Positions 21,701 to 32,961 of a stretch of 64,000 nucleotides of DNA are shown one piece after another. Numbering within the stretch: the stretch's first letter is position 1; each line of letters opens with the position of its first letter. The stretch comes from Calliopsis andreniformis (taxonomy: Eukaryota; Arthropoda; Insecta; Hymenoptera; Andrenidae). The DNA is taken from assembly GCF_051401765.1 (NCBI RefSeq), contig NW_027480432.1, positions 12,294,501 through 12,358,500 of the forward strand, written 5' to 3'. The notes below the pieces were generated by a model that saw nothing but the letters and a program-made list of their open reading frames with translations, was not told the DNA's origin and made no database searches. A program made the position numbers and the translations under genes.

Positions 21701-24700
21701 CGTGTAGCAGAGAAAATGTTTGAAAGGAATCATATACCGTAAACGAACCGTTTAGTCAAGAAAAATTGTTAAAAATTTGGCAGAGATTCGATCGTGTAGA
21801 GTCACACATAGGAGCATGGGCCTACCACACTCTTCTTTTTCTTTTTCAATATGATATGGCAAAAGTAACAATTGTAAACTATAGGATTATAGAGTGGAAA
21901 TTATAAAGCGTTACAGACGAATATCTCTAAAAATATTGATTACACGTATAAATGTTTCAGACATTTTTATTTTTCCTGGTGGACGCGCAAAGGTAAGGTG
22001 AAGATCACGACCATTTTTTCAAATGGAACCATATTTTTTGCTAGTATTATAGCTTATTTTAAGACGAATTTGAAAATTATCTACAAAAGGTCATTCAATT
22101 ATTATTTCATCTCATTTTTCGGAACACATTCCATTCAGCACTAATTTAGTTTTCATTGTTACAAATTCACTAGTAATGAAAATACTCTAAATGACACTAA
22201 TAGTCAAACGCTAACGGTCAAGCATTGAAACACTAATAACAAATAGCACTGCACCACTCTTAATAATACTTTAAATAATAATAACTGTCATATTATGCTA
22301 CATATATACTGCACATATACATATAATATTAATAAAGTAGATTTAAACTAATTTAATAGACAAAAAACTAAATACATTAAATAAAAGGGCAAGAAAATCA
22401 ACGATCGCTTAGACATGCTCTCGGTAACATTGTTAAAACGGTTCTGATCTTTCGGAGCTTTTCGCACAATTTTCTTAAAACTCCAAACTCGGAGTTGACA
22501 GTAACCAGTTACCAATTTTGCGTGTGCTTCCAGAAACATTCTTAAGAAAAAGGGTGGACAATAGAAAAAGTAACTCTGACTTTAACGGGACATCTACGTT
22601 TAAAAAAATTCAGATGTTAGGATGGGCATTACAGAACTCAGATCCAATCAGAATCGTTTTAACACAGACATCGAAAGTACGTTTAAGCGACCGCTGATTT
22701 CCTTGCCGTCTTATTTGAAGTTCTTATTTTTTAGTCTACTACAGTGAAGCAGTGGTATTTACTATTACTATTTCAGTGCTTGGTTGTTAATGTTTGACTA
22801 TCAATGTTATTAAAAGTGGTTTCTTTATTAGTGAATTTGTAACAATTAAGAATAAATTAGTGCTGAATGGAACATGTTCCGAAAAATAAAATAACAATAA
22901 GGAGACTGAAGGTTTAAACATCAAATTGGCAAATAAACATTTTATCACTGTATATAAGCATATAGTTCACAATTGCTAATTCTGCCATTGCAATTTTTGT
23001 TAATGTTATCATATTGAAAGTATTGGAAAGAAAGAAAAGTTACTTGAATTGGGCCTATTAGGTCAATACTCCTTACTAGGCCTCGTGTATTGATGTACGC
23101 ACACAATTATGCTGGACCTTACATTTAAGGTAGGTGTTGCCACGTACCAGAGTAGTGGCAAGCCCATGCTCCTATGTGTGACTTTACACAATCAAACCGC
23201 TGCCAAATCTTTAACAATTTTTCCTGACTAAACGGTTCGTTTGCGGTATATGGTTCCTTTTAAACATTTCCTCTGCTACACGATCTGAATACGATTACGT
23301 AATAAAAAAAAGAATATTATTTTTCAATGTTATAAACAATTTTGCAGACGGGTTCTTTTGGAAATGTCTATCGATTCAGAAATGTAGATTTACTCCTGAA
23401 AGTCACATTTTTTCATTGTCTTCGTATCTAGTGTCTAAAACTTATTCCCGAAAAATGTCCCACATGTTTAGAAACACCAAATGTTTGTTACTATGATATT
23501 AAAAAGTATATTTATAATTATTAGCGTATTATTTAATAGCAACAACAACAACAACAATAATATTAGTAATATAATAATTAATGATAATAATAATAATATT
23601 AAAAAAAAAGTAATAATAAACGTATTTTCTACAAAAATTCCTACAAAGATTTCATACGTTAAATATTAAAAAAAATATATAAATAGTGACATTAAATAAA
23701 AGAATATTTTCTATGTAGCATTTTCTCACCGTGAGACACATTTTCTGAGGACACCGAGTTTCTGTATGTCCCGGGGTGCCACACATATGACACTGAGGAG
23801 GTTTCCTAGGCTGCGGACAATTGTACGTTTGATGACCCTCGTGATGACAATTGTTGCATTTCACATTCCAAAATCTCTGTCGCTTCGAGAGGCTTGGCAT
23901 CAGGTCCTCATCTAAAATAGCCCAAAGTCTTGGGTCCTCTATAATTTGTTTAAAATATGCGGTGCTTAACTACAGAGAAAATGAAAAGAAAATATATAGG
24001 GTTTCCCAAAAGTAGTCCAGTGAAAAGTGTTGTCTCTAATGCGTTTCTCGAGATTTCTTATGAGACATGAATAATACAGAATGTTCCATTTTAACCCTTT
24101 CACTGTTTAGTTTATACGACGTACACGCAAGGCAGAGACCGATTTCTGTATTTAGTTACATAGGTAAAATATGTTTTTTTGTAGTTTTCCTATCATAAAC
24201 AGAAGTTATTTCAATCATAAAAAAATCGAAAATTTTGTAACCGTTTTTCGATTTTTTAATTGTCAGTAAAAGGATTAATCTCTCCAGATGAATATCTCGA
24301 AAGATACGGAAAAAATGAAAAAATATTTTAAACAAAACTTATGCGATATCAAGGGAGACAGATGACACTGTCTTTCGTTTGACCTTGCAATGTTGAACAG
24401 GCCTGCAAAAATCAGAGGTGATTTTTTTAATTATCTATGTTCTTGACTGTGAATTATTACGGCTGATGTTGAAACGTTTTTGAGTTTTTAGCGCAAGCCG
24501 TTCTTGAAGTTAACATGACATCATATTCTTTATTGTTAATCAAATTGATAAAAAATTGTGAAAAAATTCTCAGAGTTTTCTAATAATAAAATAGACAATT
24601 GTTGTCTCTTGAAATTTTTCTTTAAAGTTGATATATTAAGATAAAAATTTCTGAAAAATCAATAATTTTTAACTTAACATTAGCTACAATAATATGTAGC

Positions 24701-27314
24701 TAAAAACATAGGTTCCAATTGTAAAATTCACTGTTGACTTCTGCAGACATGTTTAATAATATTGTTTTCGACATTTTTTCATATCTCCTATATTTTTTGA
24801 GATATTTATTTCGAGATTAAAATGGGACATCCTATGTTTACAAGATGTGAGACATACTTTCTACGGGACCATTCTTGGGACACCCTGTATCATTAGAATA
24901 CAATTCTATTATTAATAATTATTTTCACTAACTTACTTGACATCTTACTCTGAATCTCCTGGATATCGAAATTCTCTCCTCGAGATTCATTGTAGAAGGC
25001 TTTCAGCCTCTCTGACATGGGACGGAAGAAGTATTCTTCCCAATATTCCTCTTCGCTCTTAGGTTTAGCTTCACAGTCCTTTGATCCAGCTCCTTCATTC
25101 TTATTTTTACCTTTGCATTTTCTTGAACCAGTTTCTTCATTTTTATTCTTATTCCCATGTTCCTTCAATCCAACATCTTGGCTTTCAGAAAATCTACCTT
25201 TGTCTTCTGTAATCCTCTGTTTTGCACTTGTTGAAGGTCCATCATCTTCACAGTGTCTTTTTCTGTTTAAATTCGATTCAGAATTCTGAAGTTCGAAAGT
25301 TTCTTCACTCTTATTCTTATTTCCAGTTTCCTTAGATCCAGTTTCTTTGCTTTCAAAAAATCTACCTTTGTCTTCTGTAATCCTCTGCTTTGCACTTGTT
25401 GAAGCTCCATCATCTTCGCAACGCCTTTTCCTGTTTAAATTCAGTTCAGAATTCTGAGGCATTGCCACCCTAAGATTCTCAGTTTTATCTCTTTCATAAA
25501 CAAAATTGCTGGTTTCAAAAGCTTCTGAAGACATAGGAGAAGCAAATAAAATCTTGTCAAACAATTTTCTAGTGTTATTAAGACTTTCCTGAGCTTTGAT
25601 TATAGTAGAATTATCTTCAACAGAATATTTACTTCCATCAGAAGGTTGTGATCTTCTCTGTATACTTTTACTCAACTCCCTAATTTCTTGGATATTTGCT
25701 GCACCTTTCTGGACTTCTGCACAGTTCAGTATTATATCTTCCTGGATTTGAGCTGCTGAGGTTTTGCCAATGGGATATGTTCTTTTATTATTTTTTCTTT
25801 CGATAATAAAGGTGGTTTGATCCTCTTCATCATTGGAAGACGAATTGCCTTCGTCAAAATCGTCCAAGTTAATAACAGGTGGCTGCGGTTTCGGTGGAAT
25901 GGGAACCTCCAGAATAGACTCTTCGGAGACACTCTCCGAATCAGATGACAGTAGAATCTCTTCAAAACTGTCATCAGTCTTTGAAAATTTACCTGTTCTC
26001 GCAACCATATACTTAGAATCTTTTTCTGTTTCTTCTGAGACACTTGATAATTTTGGTAGACTCTTTTGTGGTTCTTGAATCTTCTGTTCTTCTTCAACTT
26101 TCTTCTTAAACATGTCAGTCTCTTCGAAATCTCTTTTTGATTCTAATTCTTCTAATGTTTTAGACAGTTTCTCAAACTTTTCTAAATACAATTTGTTGAT
26201 AAATAGCTTCGCAAAATCGTATTTTTTTAAGATATTAAAGGAGTCATCAAGTTGGGGTTTAGTGTTCAAAATTTCTTCAATTTCATTAATATTTTTAATA
26301 TTCTGTTTTGCAAAGTTTTGAACTGAAGAATTTGTTGTAATTTTAATGTTTGCATTCTGTATAGAAGTTAAATTTTCTTTTTCTTCTTCTTCTTCAGCAT
26401 CTTTTTTTATTTCTATTTCTGGAATTTCTGGCTTTACATAGACTTCTTTATTTGAGTCATAAAGATTGTTATGACTTGAAACACGTTCAGAATTTTCTGG
26501 TTCCTGATTTATCGTTAAAGGTTTCTCAGATTGCAAAGACTTATTACTTCTTCCAGAATCCTCCAAAACCTCCTTCCAAGGAATATTTAGGTTACTTTTA
26601 TCATCTTCAACTCCCCTAATTTCATTTGGGTCAAGAATGGACTTAATTTGCAATCTATTGTCTATTATGGTTGAAGACAAGTTTTCACTCTTTGAGTCAT
26701 TAATTGTATCTGCTGTTGTTTGATTTTTAGTGAAATTATTTTTTAAAAAGAAATTTTCCATCGAATTTTTCGAGTCGTTAATGCTTTTTTTGTGAAATTC
26801 ATCAAAATTTGAATTGTCAATAGAAGCTTGTGATTTAATGTTGGCTCTTTTGTTCGAGGTGTAATAAATTTCAGCATACAATTGAGATTGTAAGTTGAGA
26901 TTATGTTCTTCGTCTTCGCTGTTTTCTGCTTTGCAGTAATCTGCAAAGAATGATAATAAATAAATGATAAAACAGAAGAACATACATTGTTTGTCACCTA
27001 TTATTATTATTTAAGCACATCTTGCACCGTAATAGGTTAGGATTTTTTCTGCATTTTTTGTTTTGTAGTAATCTGCGAAAAATAGTCATAAAAGAATGAC
27101 AGTAATAATAGTAATAATAGTAACAATAATAATAATAATAATCATAATAATAATAATAATCATAATAGTAATAATAATAATAATAATAATACTAGTAATT
27201 TCAGTGCAGTTTACCATGAAACAGGTTATGTTTATCATCGCTGTTTTTTGCTTTACAATAATTTGTGAAAAGTAATAAATAACTTAAATTACCTCGAAAT
27301 GGGCTGTGTTCCAT
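18712..27314 (-). CDS. ZCCHC7/Air-like CCHC zinc-knuckle protein (five exons)
   Basis: Likely the insect relative of ZCCHC7 (Air1/2 in yeast), the RNA-binding zinc-knuckle subunit of the nuclear TRAMP RNA-surveillance complex. Exons on the minus strand: 27314-27293 (starts MEHSPFR), 26940-about 24929, 23969-23730, 20877-20749 and 20439-18712. All phases match, giving about 1376 residues. Zinc knuckles CX2CX4HX4C: C716-C729, C738-C751, C778-C791 and C825-C838, with further CXXC pairs near 770-773. The spacing, the PRKPPQC linker and the WR.FHQT block after the third knuckle follow ZCCHC7. The about 670-residue N-terminal part is acidic, low in complexity and carries a duplicated block (NLNRKR..EDDG.STSAKQRITED twice). 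The C-terminal 540 residues are Lys/Ser-rich with a basic KKSKKAKKNRR nuclear signal. It is far longer than human ZCCHC7 (543 residues). The exon 2 donor (TTA|gtgaaa) is chosen to keep phase; a stronger GTAAGT nearby breaks the frame. Confidence 0.85.
20985..21570. repeat. inverted-repeat element in intron 3 of the zinc-knuckle gene
   Basis: Starts at a TATACAGGGTA border. The left sequence AAAGACAACAGTGTTTAAAT and its neighbours are matched in inverted form near 21524-21560 (TTTAAACGTTGTCTTCACAGAGC). The interior has no coding frame. The outer right limit is uncertain because the next element begins at about 21570. Confidence 0.5.
21570..23408. mobile_element. 1.8-kb foldback element with ~670-nt inverted arms
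   Basis: Left arm about 21570-22262 is the imperfect reverse complement of about 22740-23408. Easily read matches are GTTTATAACATTGAAAAATA, ACGAACCGTTTAGTCA, CACATAGGAGCATGGGC and CATTCCATTCAGCACTAATT against their complements. The roughly 480-nt centre holds only a 63-codon open frame without a recognisable domain, so the element looks non-autonomous. It makes up most of intron 3 of the zinc-knuckle gene. Transcribed, it would form a very long hairpin. The transposon superfamily is not resolved, because no clear target duplication was found. Confidence 0.8.
23539..23602. repeat. (AAC)n/(AAT)n simple repeat
   Basis: A run of AAC triplets passing into AAT-rich sequence, between the foldback element and exon 3 of the zinc-knuckle gene. 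Confidence 0.7.
23994..24890. mobile_element. ~0.9-kb inverted-repeat element filling intron 2
   Basis: The left end TATAGGGTTTCCCAAAAGTA and the complement of the right end, ATACAGGGTGTCCCAAGAAT, form imperfect terminal inverted repeats. The match extends inward for at least 100 nt (GTTCCATTTTAA / GTCCCATTTTAA, then ATGAATATCTCGAAA / ATAAATATCTCAAAA). The interior has no open frame. The element ends 25 nt from the exon 3 acceptor and about 40 nt from the exon 2 donor, so it accounts for nearly the whole 959-nt intron. It carries a nested TTAA element at 24091-24278. Confidence 0.75.
24091..24278. mobile_element. 180-bp TTAA-target element nested in the intron 2 element
   Basis: TTAA (24091-24094) is followed by CCCTTTCACTG. 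At the other end CAGTAAAAGGA is followed by TTAA (24275-24278). The ends are inverted repeats matching in 9 of 11 positions. The opposite arm of the host inverted repeat reads straight through CCCATTTTAATCTCG with a single TTAA, which is the empty site. Non-coding. Confidence 0.7.
26915..27285 (-). repeat. three copies of the exon 2 acceptor region in intron 1
   Basis: On the minus strand the sequence around the exon 2 3' splice site (TTTGCAG|ATTACTGCAAAGCAG) occurs at about 26970-26915. Degenerate copies lie at about 27095-27035 (TTTCGCAG|ATTACTACAAAACA) and about 27285-27228 (TTCACAA, ATTATTGTAAAGCA). Only the first leads into the long reading frame. The middle copy keeps an AG and a short open frame, and the last has lost the AG. 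They are separated by AAT repeats. Confidence 0.65.
27112..27190. repeat. (AAT)n microsatellite in intron 1
   Basis: Long imperfect AAT/ATA triplet run with occasional AGT and CAT interruptions. It lies between two of the duplicated acceptor copies. Confidence 0.8.
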
Positions 27315-28311
27315 GTTTATGTATATATTTTTCGTATTTCAAAAGAAGGCCCATGGAATGTACAGAAGGCAATGTTTTCCACAAGGCTTCTCGTAGAAGA
27401 GGAAAAATATTCTTTTTAAAAATATTTTCAAGTAGATAGGAAATTATAATTTTCTAAGAAAAGCACACGTGCTTTGTTGAACACCTGATATCATTGACTA
27501 TACAAATCTTTGACTACATATAGAAGTAAGAACTGCTAACGCCAACTTCAGGTTGCCTGTCAAGATCGTCAGCGCTGCCAGAGACAGGTTTTAGTAGCGA
27601 GAATTAATCGTTGGATGTTGGACGCTATCATGGATCTAAAAGATGGAATCTTCCGACGAGAGGGGGGGAAGTCATAGTTAGAAGGGCGGACTGCGGAGCG
27701 ATCAGCGCTGTCATTTGCCTGTGGGCTATAAGTGGTGTTGTACGTGGCATGTCATGGAGCTATTTTAAATTTGAGAATGATTTGACAGATCAAATGGAAG
27801 GTTAAAAACTTAAAAACTTAAAAAATTAGATACATACATAAATTTGATTTCTCATTATTCAAGCTTTAGAAATACCGCTTTCCAGAAAATACAAGAGAAA
27901 AAACTGATACTGAATGCATATGTATTAAATTAACAGGGATTATACTGCACTGTGTTTTTTATAGTGAATGCACTGGTTTTTCACATTGTATAATACTTTA
28001 TTTTTAATACTACAATTACGTGTCTCAAAACAATAATTGAATTATATTTAAGAAAGAAACGCATACAAAAGCAGTGTACGTACATCATACCAATATACAA
28101 TAATGGCGGTACACGTTACCAAGCAATTTCAAATTTGAAATTACGCGACTAATTTAGTACTTAAATTCGGCTAAGTGTCCACTTAGCGTTGCCCACATGC
28201 ATGTAGCGAACGGTACTCCGCCCCGTAACAGGTCGGTTTCACCCTCTTGTCTAAAAGTCCACTTAATGCTCCATCCTTTGGATGCATGGTGCGTGTATAG
28301 AAAATCCCAAC
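27315..28311. promoter_or_regulatory. upstream region of the zinc-knuckle gene
   Basis: AT-rich except for a GC-richer patch at about 27540-27740, the best candidate for the minus-strand promoter or 5' UTR. A small inverted repeat (GGCTAAGTGTCCACTTAGCG) lies at about 28171-28190. The 64-codon plus-strand open frame at 27611 has no supporting features. Confidence 0.35.
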
Positions 28312-29229
28312 AAAAACTGTCAGTGTAAAAATATGCGTCAAGTCATCCACAGAAATCCTGATTATTCCGATTTTACATAGTATCGAAATTAAATAGTAAA
28401 GTTAAGTATATTAGCTTTTTATAGTTTATGCGAATAGTTCAATGTGTGCTCTAAAAAATTTGTCACATAAGCATCACTTTTAGAACAAACATCGCTTTAA
28501 GAGTCATCCACCAGTTGAAAAATTAAAATTAAAATGTACTTGGCAGGCCCTTTTGCATCGAAATCATGGTCCACAATAGCTTAATTAAAAGTAAGCAAGG
28601 TTTGAACAAGTTAAGTAGTATCTGTATATCAGTTATATTGTTGTACACTCATATACACACTCGATTAATTCTTTCAAAACTAGATGTAGAGAATGCAGGG
28701 AGTTTCGAGTAAGCTTGTACCAACTCTGCTAAAAATACAGTTCTGGACTGTTAGCTCGGTCGCTGCTAATGTTTAAATTTTTTATGGTTGGTAGGATCGC
28801 TTATTTGACGTATAAATTGATTCATCCCCACCATTCTTAGAGCGAATATACTTGGCGCGAGTTTCTACCGAGACTCTTGATATACTAGTTAAAAGTTATA
28901 GTCCTAGAGTCCTAGTCTCTTCTAGTCCCTCTAGTCTCTCTTAGTCCCTTCTCTCAACTCAATTCAGACCTGGTATAAACATTTTTTTCGCAAAAGGACC
29001 TGCCAAGTACATTTTAAGTTTAATTTTTCAATTTGTCTGTGGCTCCTGAAGCAGTGCTTATGTGGCAAATTTTTTAGAGCACATATTGAACTATTCACAT
29101 AAACTATAAAAAGCTAATTTACTTGGCTTTACTAATTGATTTCAATACTTTGTAAGATTGGAATAATCAGGATTTCTGTAGATGTACTTGGCGCATATTT
29201 TTACACTGACAGTGTTTTTGTTGGGATTT
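28312..29229. mobile_element. 0.9-kb element with ~250-nt terminal inverted repeats
   Basis: The ends read ATCCCAACAAAAACTGTCAG and its complement. The arms, about 28314-28565 and 28995-29227, match through ACTTGGCAGG, TGTGCTCTAAAAAATTTG and other blocks. No coding frame lies in the centre. A single arm of the same family lies at 14270-14498. This is a non-autonomous DNA transposon by structure; no clear target duplication was seen. Confidence 0.75.
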
Positions 29230-29449
29230 AGTTACCTTTTGCAAAGTTTACCCCCCTTTTTTAGTCAACACAAATGTGCTAATATGTATATGTATATAAA
29301 TTTGTTGCTACTATTTATTTATACAGACATTTAATGCAATCATACTTCGATTTAATAATTTCTGATATGTTCTGATATGTTAAATGCTGTTAAAATATGC
29401 AACTCTTCTGCTTCAAACAACTCTAAGAAAAATATATAAGCGTTCTTGG

Positions 29450-30640
29450 CCTATTTTCTAATAGTAGTCATTAAAAATAGGTAGGAGGTAAATATGACAT
29501 TCAAAGGAGGAATACTGGCAATAGTGAATCATAAAACATTTGAATATATTGAATCTAGGATTGTTGTCATGAGACCATTTTTCCTAATTCAAAAGATTAA
29601 TTCATAGGAGGATAGTATCATGTTTATGTACAATAGTGCAAAACATTTGTACATCATTCATATAATGGAGAAACATACTATTAATAATAATCTTACAGTT
29701 ATCGTTGAAAAAGATTGAATGACTAAGGTTCAAGATATAATTCCTGATAGACACCTGAACTAACTAAACTACTGTACTTATTACTAAATTTTAGTGTTTG
29801 GGGTCCACCTGTTACAAAACTTGAGGTCCAATCGACTGTCTCACCTCAATGGTATTTGTAATATAATGACTATAATTCGTTAAACTGATTACAGTAGAGC
29901 AGCCAGCTACATAACCACATTTTTCTTAGGTTAACATATTTTTTAATAATAATAATTTATCGGAAACCATGTTCTCCAATATCTTCAACATAAGACTTCC
30001 TTTACTTATTGGCCTGTAATTGGCATTCAAAATTCTGTTGTCACCCTTAAATACAGAAATAAAAGACTCAGTTTCTATGCCTCGGGGAAGATATCTGACG
30101 TGAATGATTTGTTATAAATAAGTCGAAGTATATAAGAGATGATAGATTTACAAGTTTCATGATGTAATAGCATAACCTACAAAGTATTACATTGAGTAAC
30201 CTATTCTTCTATCCTTTAAATTAGGGAATACGGTGTTTCATCATCTCATTCCAATGCTAGTGGGTCATTAAATTATTGTTTCATCATATAGTCATGTCCA
30301 AACAATTATTAACCATGCACATTAACCCTTGTACACTGTTCAAACAATTATTACTATATTCATATTCTTTACATGACATAGAGTGAAAAATTCAAATTAA
30401 ACCAAGCAAATAGTTTGCAAATATTTTACAACTAACAATTTTGTGTACTAACGATGCAAATAATTATTAGCTAGGAATCGATTTGTTCGCACTTATTTAG
30501 GTTATAAAATTGACAGTTCCATAATAAGCTACAACCAGCGTTTAAGAAGTACCTAGAATGAGGACAACACCTCTGTATTTGTACCTCTGGCCAATAGAGG
30601 CAGCACTTTCGAGGGGCTCCAGTTAAAATGGTCACCCTGT
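29450..30640 (-). mobile_element. decayed non-LTR retrotransposon fragment, copy 2
   Basis: Aligned along its length with 16370-17715. On the minus strand around 30065-29835 it encodes NANYRPISKGSLMLKILENM, then a stop-broken stretch with YVAGCSTVISLTNYS. These are the palm/fingers motifs of a non-LTR reverse transcriptase. The position matching the TTAA insertion of copy 1 is intact here (30309-30312). The high-coordinate end stops at CACCCTGTA. Confidence 0.65.
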
Positions 30641-30934
30641 ATAGAAGTCTGTGGTGTGCAGACAGAAATTGTTACCTGGAATACTTTTCTAACGTTATGT
30701 ACAGTGCCAGCTAATAATTTTATTATCTATACATACATAGACGTATTATATTAAATCTAGTCTAACTGTCTAAATGTAAGTAAATATAATTAAGATAAGT
30801 TCACCCAAGTAAAAGAATTTGTAAGATACGTAATATGATAATAAATTTCCTTAGAAGACTACAAGAACAATTTTAATTCAGAGATGAAGCACTAGATGAC
30901 TCTTACAGTATCAGATTCCTGTCATTCAGAATCG

Positions 30935-31640
30935 AGCGAAGCAAAGATAACGTGGAAAGTGCGACATCACATGTGAGCAAAAGATGATTCAAAATGGTTG
31001 ACGCCGTATTAACTTACATTACAAATTATTAAAAATGGTGTAAACATGCTGTGTTCAAGGCTACAAGGAAATATACGACAATATATAAACAACAAATTAG
31101 TTTATGATCAAAATAAAATACGCAGCAGGCTAATTAAAACTATTTTATCTTATAATTTATAATTGTAAATAAATAATTTTCCTCTAAGCATTTATGTACT
31201 ATTCGTATTTTTATTACTCGTTTAAGCTAAATTAAGTTTTAAGAAAATAATTAGACACCTTTTACAGAATATTATCACTATCTCAATACCGAATTCAAAT
31301 AAATTTTGCAAAATTATAATCTCCAAAATATATTATAATGAGTACTATTTAAAATTGTAAAAGTAAAGTAAAAATTAATGACTAAAACATATACCTATAA
31401 AAAATATTATCTTGTATACTTTAAGTAGGACATATGCATACATTTATTTATTTGTTTCTTATAAAAATTAACAACATAGCCAAGTCGAACATTAAAATAG
31501 TTTTAAATGTTTGAAACATTGGTATATCGCTCTTTTGAAATTGCAATAGCTACATAGTATATATCGTACTAGTATAGCTTATACATACATCTTGTTCACA
31601 TGTGACGTCACGTAGATGTTTTATCTTTGCTTCAGGGCAA
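30935..31640. mobile_element. 0.7-kb inverted-repeat element with GTGACGTCAC termini, copy 1
   Basis: Both ends carry GAAGCAAAGATAA in inverted orientation. A CATCACATGTG / CACATGTGACGTCACGTAG block follows just inside. The whole segment is repeated in reverse orientation at 59069-59735, inside an intron of the uridine phosphorylase gene. No coding frame. Confidence 0.7.
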
Positions 31641-32827
31641 TCATCTAAGGCCATATCTATAAGTACATACAGTCTAAGATTACGTGCCACCACTATCCTG
31701 GCACCCTGTACTTCAGTTGATTTTGACAATCTTGCCTTGAGACTTAAAAAACATATCGTCAGGTTTCAAAATTATGCAAAAGATATTGGCTTTTGAACTT
31801 TTAAATGATCGCGAAAAAAATAAATGAAAGCTGAAGTACTGAAAATATTGTAGCATTATTGTATTTTAAAATGCTGTATTTAAACCTGAGGACTTAATTG
31901 TGAAAGTTATAATAGTACTTGTATCCTTCACAATTACGAAATAAAGATTTAGTGTAATTAATCGATCGAGTCCTATAGATATTTTTAGGAGACATTATCA
32001 ATGAATTTAACAGCTGCATCTAGATACGTATTCTAATCTTTTAAGGTCTCATTGTCAGACTGCAGGTGCGGGATACCTGCTAATGATATCATGACCTGAA
32101 AGTCAAGGCTACGTTTGGAGGGCGAACTTAAAAAGGAGCTACATTTGTTGGCGCCTATCCAACTGGAGCAACGATTATTTTCTTTGTCTGCTAGACAGTG
32201 GAGGTCGCTGCGCCATTCTAAATATGTATTACGTCTAGAAGTTACATAGGTATAGGTATCCTTGCCGAACGTGTTACACTACTATTTTTCTTTCATTCTC
32301 GGACAGAATAACATTCTTCAATCTCACTTTCTTAAATATATCTTAGCTACTAAGAAAAGTTGCTCCGTGAATACAAATTATGATATAATAACTAAATTAA
32401 CGTTGTAATATTACACATGATGTATGCAAGTATGTATGTATACATGCATGTACAGTAACTGCACTTTCCTACTTTATTTCATGCATATATGTAGGTAGAG
32501 TTGTTTTGGAATGCAATTAGCAAACAAACATCGATCACTTACGAACGATACTCTGACAGTTTCCCAAGTTTCCCAAGAGTAAGCACAAGGTGGTGCCACA
32601 GGCTTACATTTGTACACAAGCAGTTAGTTGATTGTGCGAGGGCGCTACTTGCGATTGGGTGTGCAAGGGTCGTAAAGGAAATTGGCCCTCTTCGTGAATC
32701 TATTCAATTAGGTTACTATTGTTTAATACTAGGGACAACACAGGAAAAGTGTTTTTCACGTTGATCCGCGAATCTGACGACAATGTCGTCCAGGAAGCGA
32801 CCTTTCGCGACCATCTAAAGGCCGTCG
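31641..32827. other. spacer before the first membrane-protein exon
   Basis: AT-rich, becoming more GC-rich after 32100, consistent with an approach to a promoter and 5' UTR of the exon at 32828. The 87-codon open frame at 32501-32764 has no recognisable domain and is probably untranslated. Confidence 0.35.
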
Positions 32828-32961
32828 ATGTACACTCTCGTTACTGACCTGGCGACCGGCGACAGGAGCCATGCCGCAGCGCAACCCCCGAGAGAAGAGG
32901 CTGATAATAATGACAGTGACGAATCGTCATCGTCTAATCAGCTAGGGTACGCCGACAACAA
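32828..32961 (+). CDS. probable alternative first coding exon of the membrane-protein gene
   Basis: ATG opens 44 codons beginning MYTLVTDLATGDRS and continuing with an acidic, serine-rich run (ADNNDSDESSSSNQ). It ends AA|GTAAGT, a perfect donor, in phase 2. The exon at 38654-38715 also ends in phase 2, and both would join the exon at 43342 in frame, here giving NK then PSAMAAEE. The GC-rich surroundings fit a promoter. The join is inferred, not proven; it could belong to another transcript. Confidence 0.5.
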
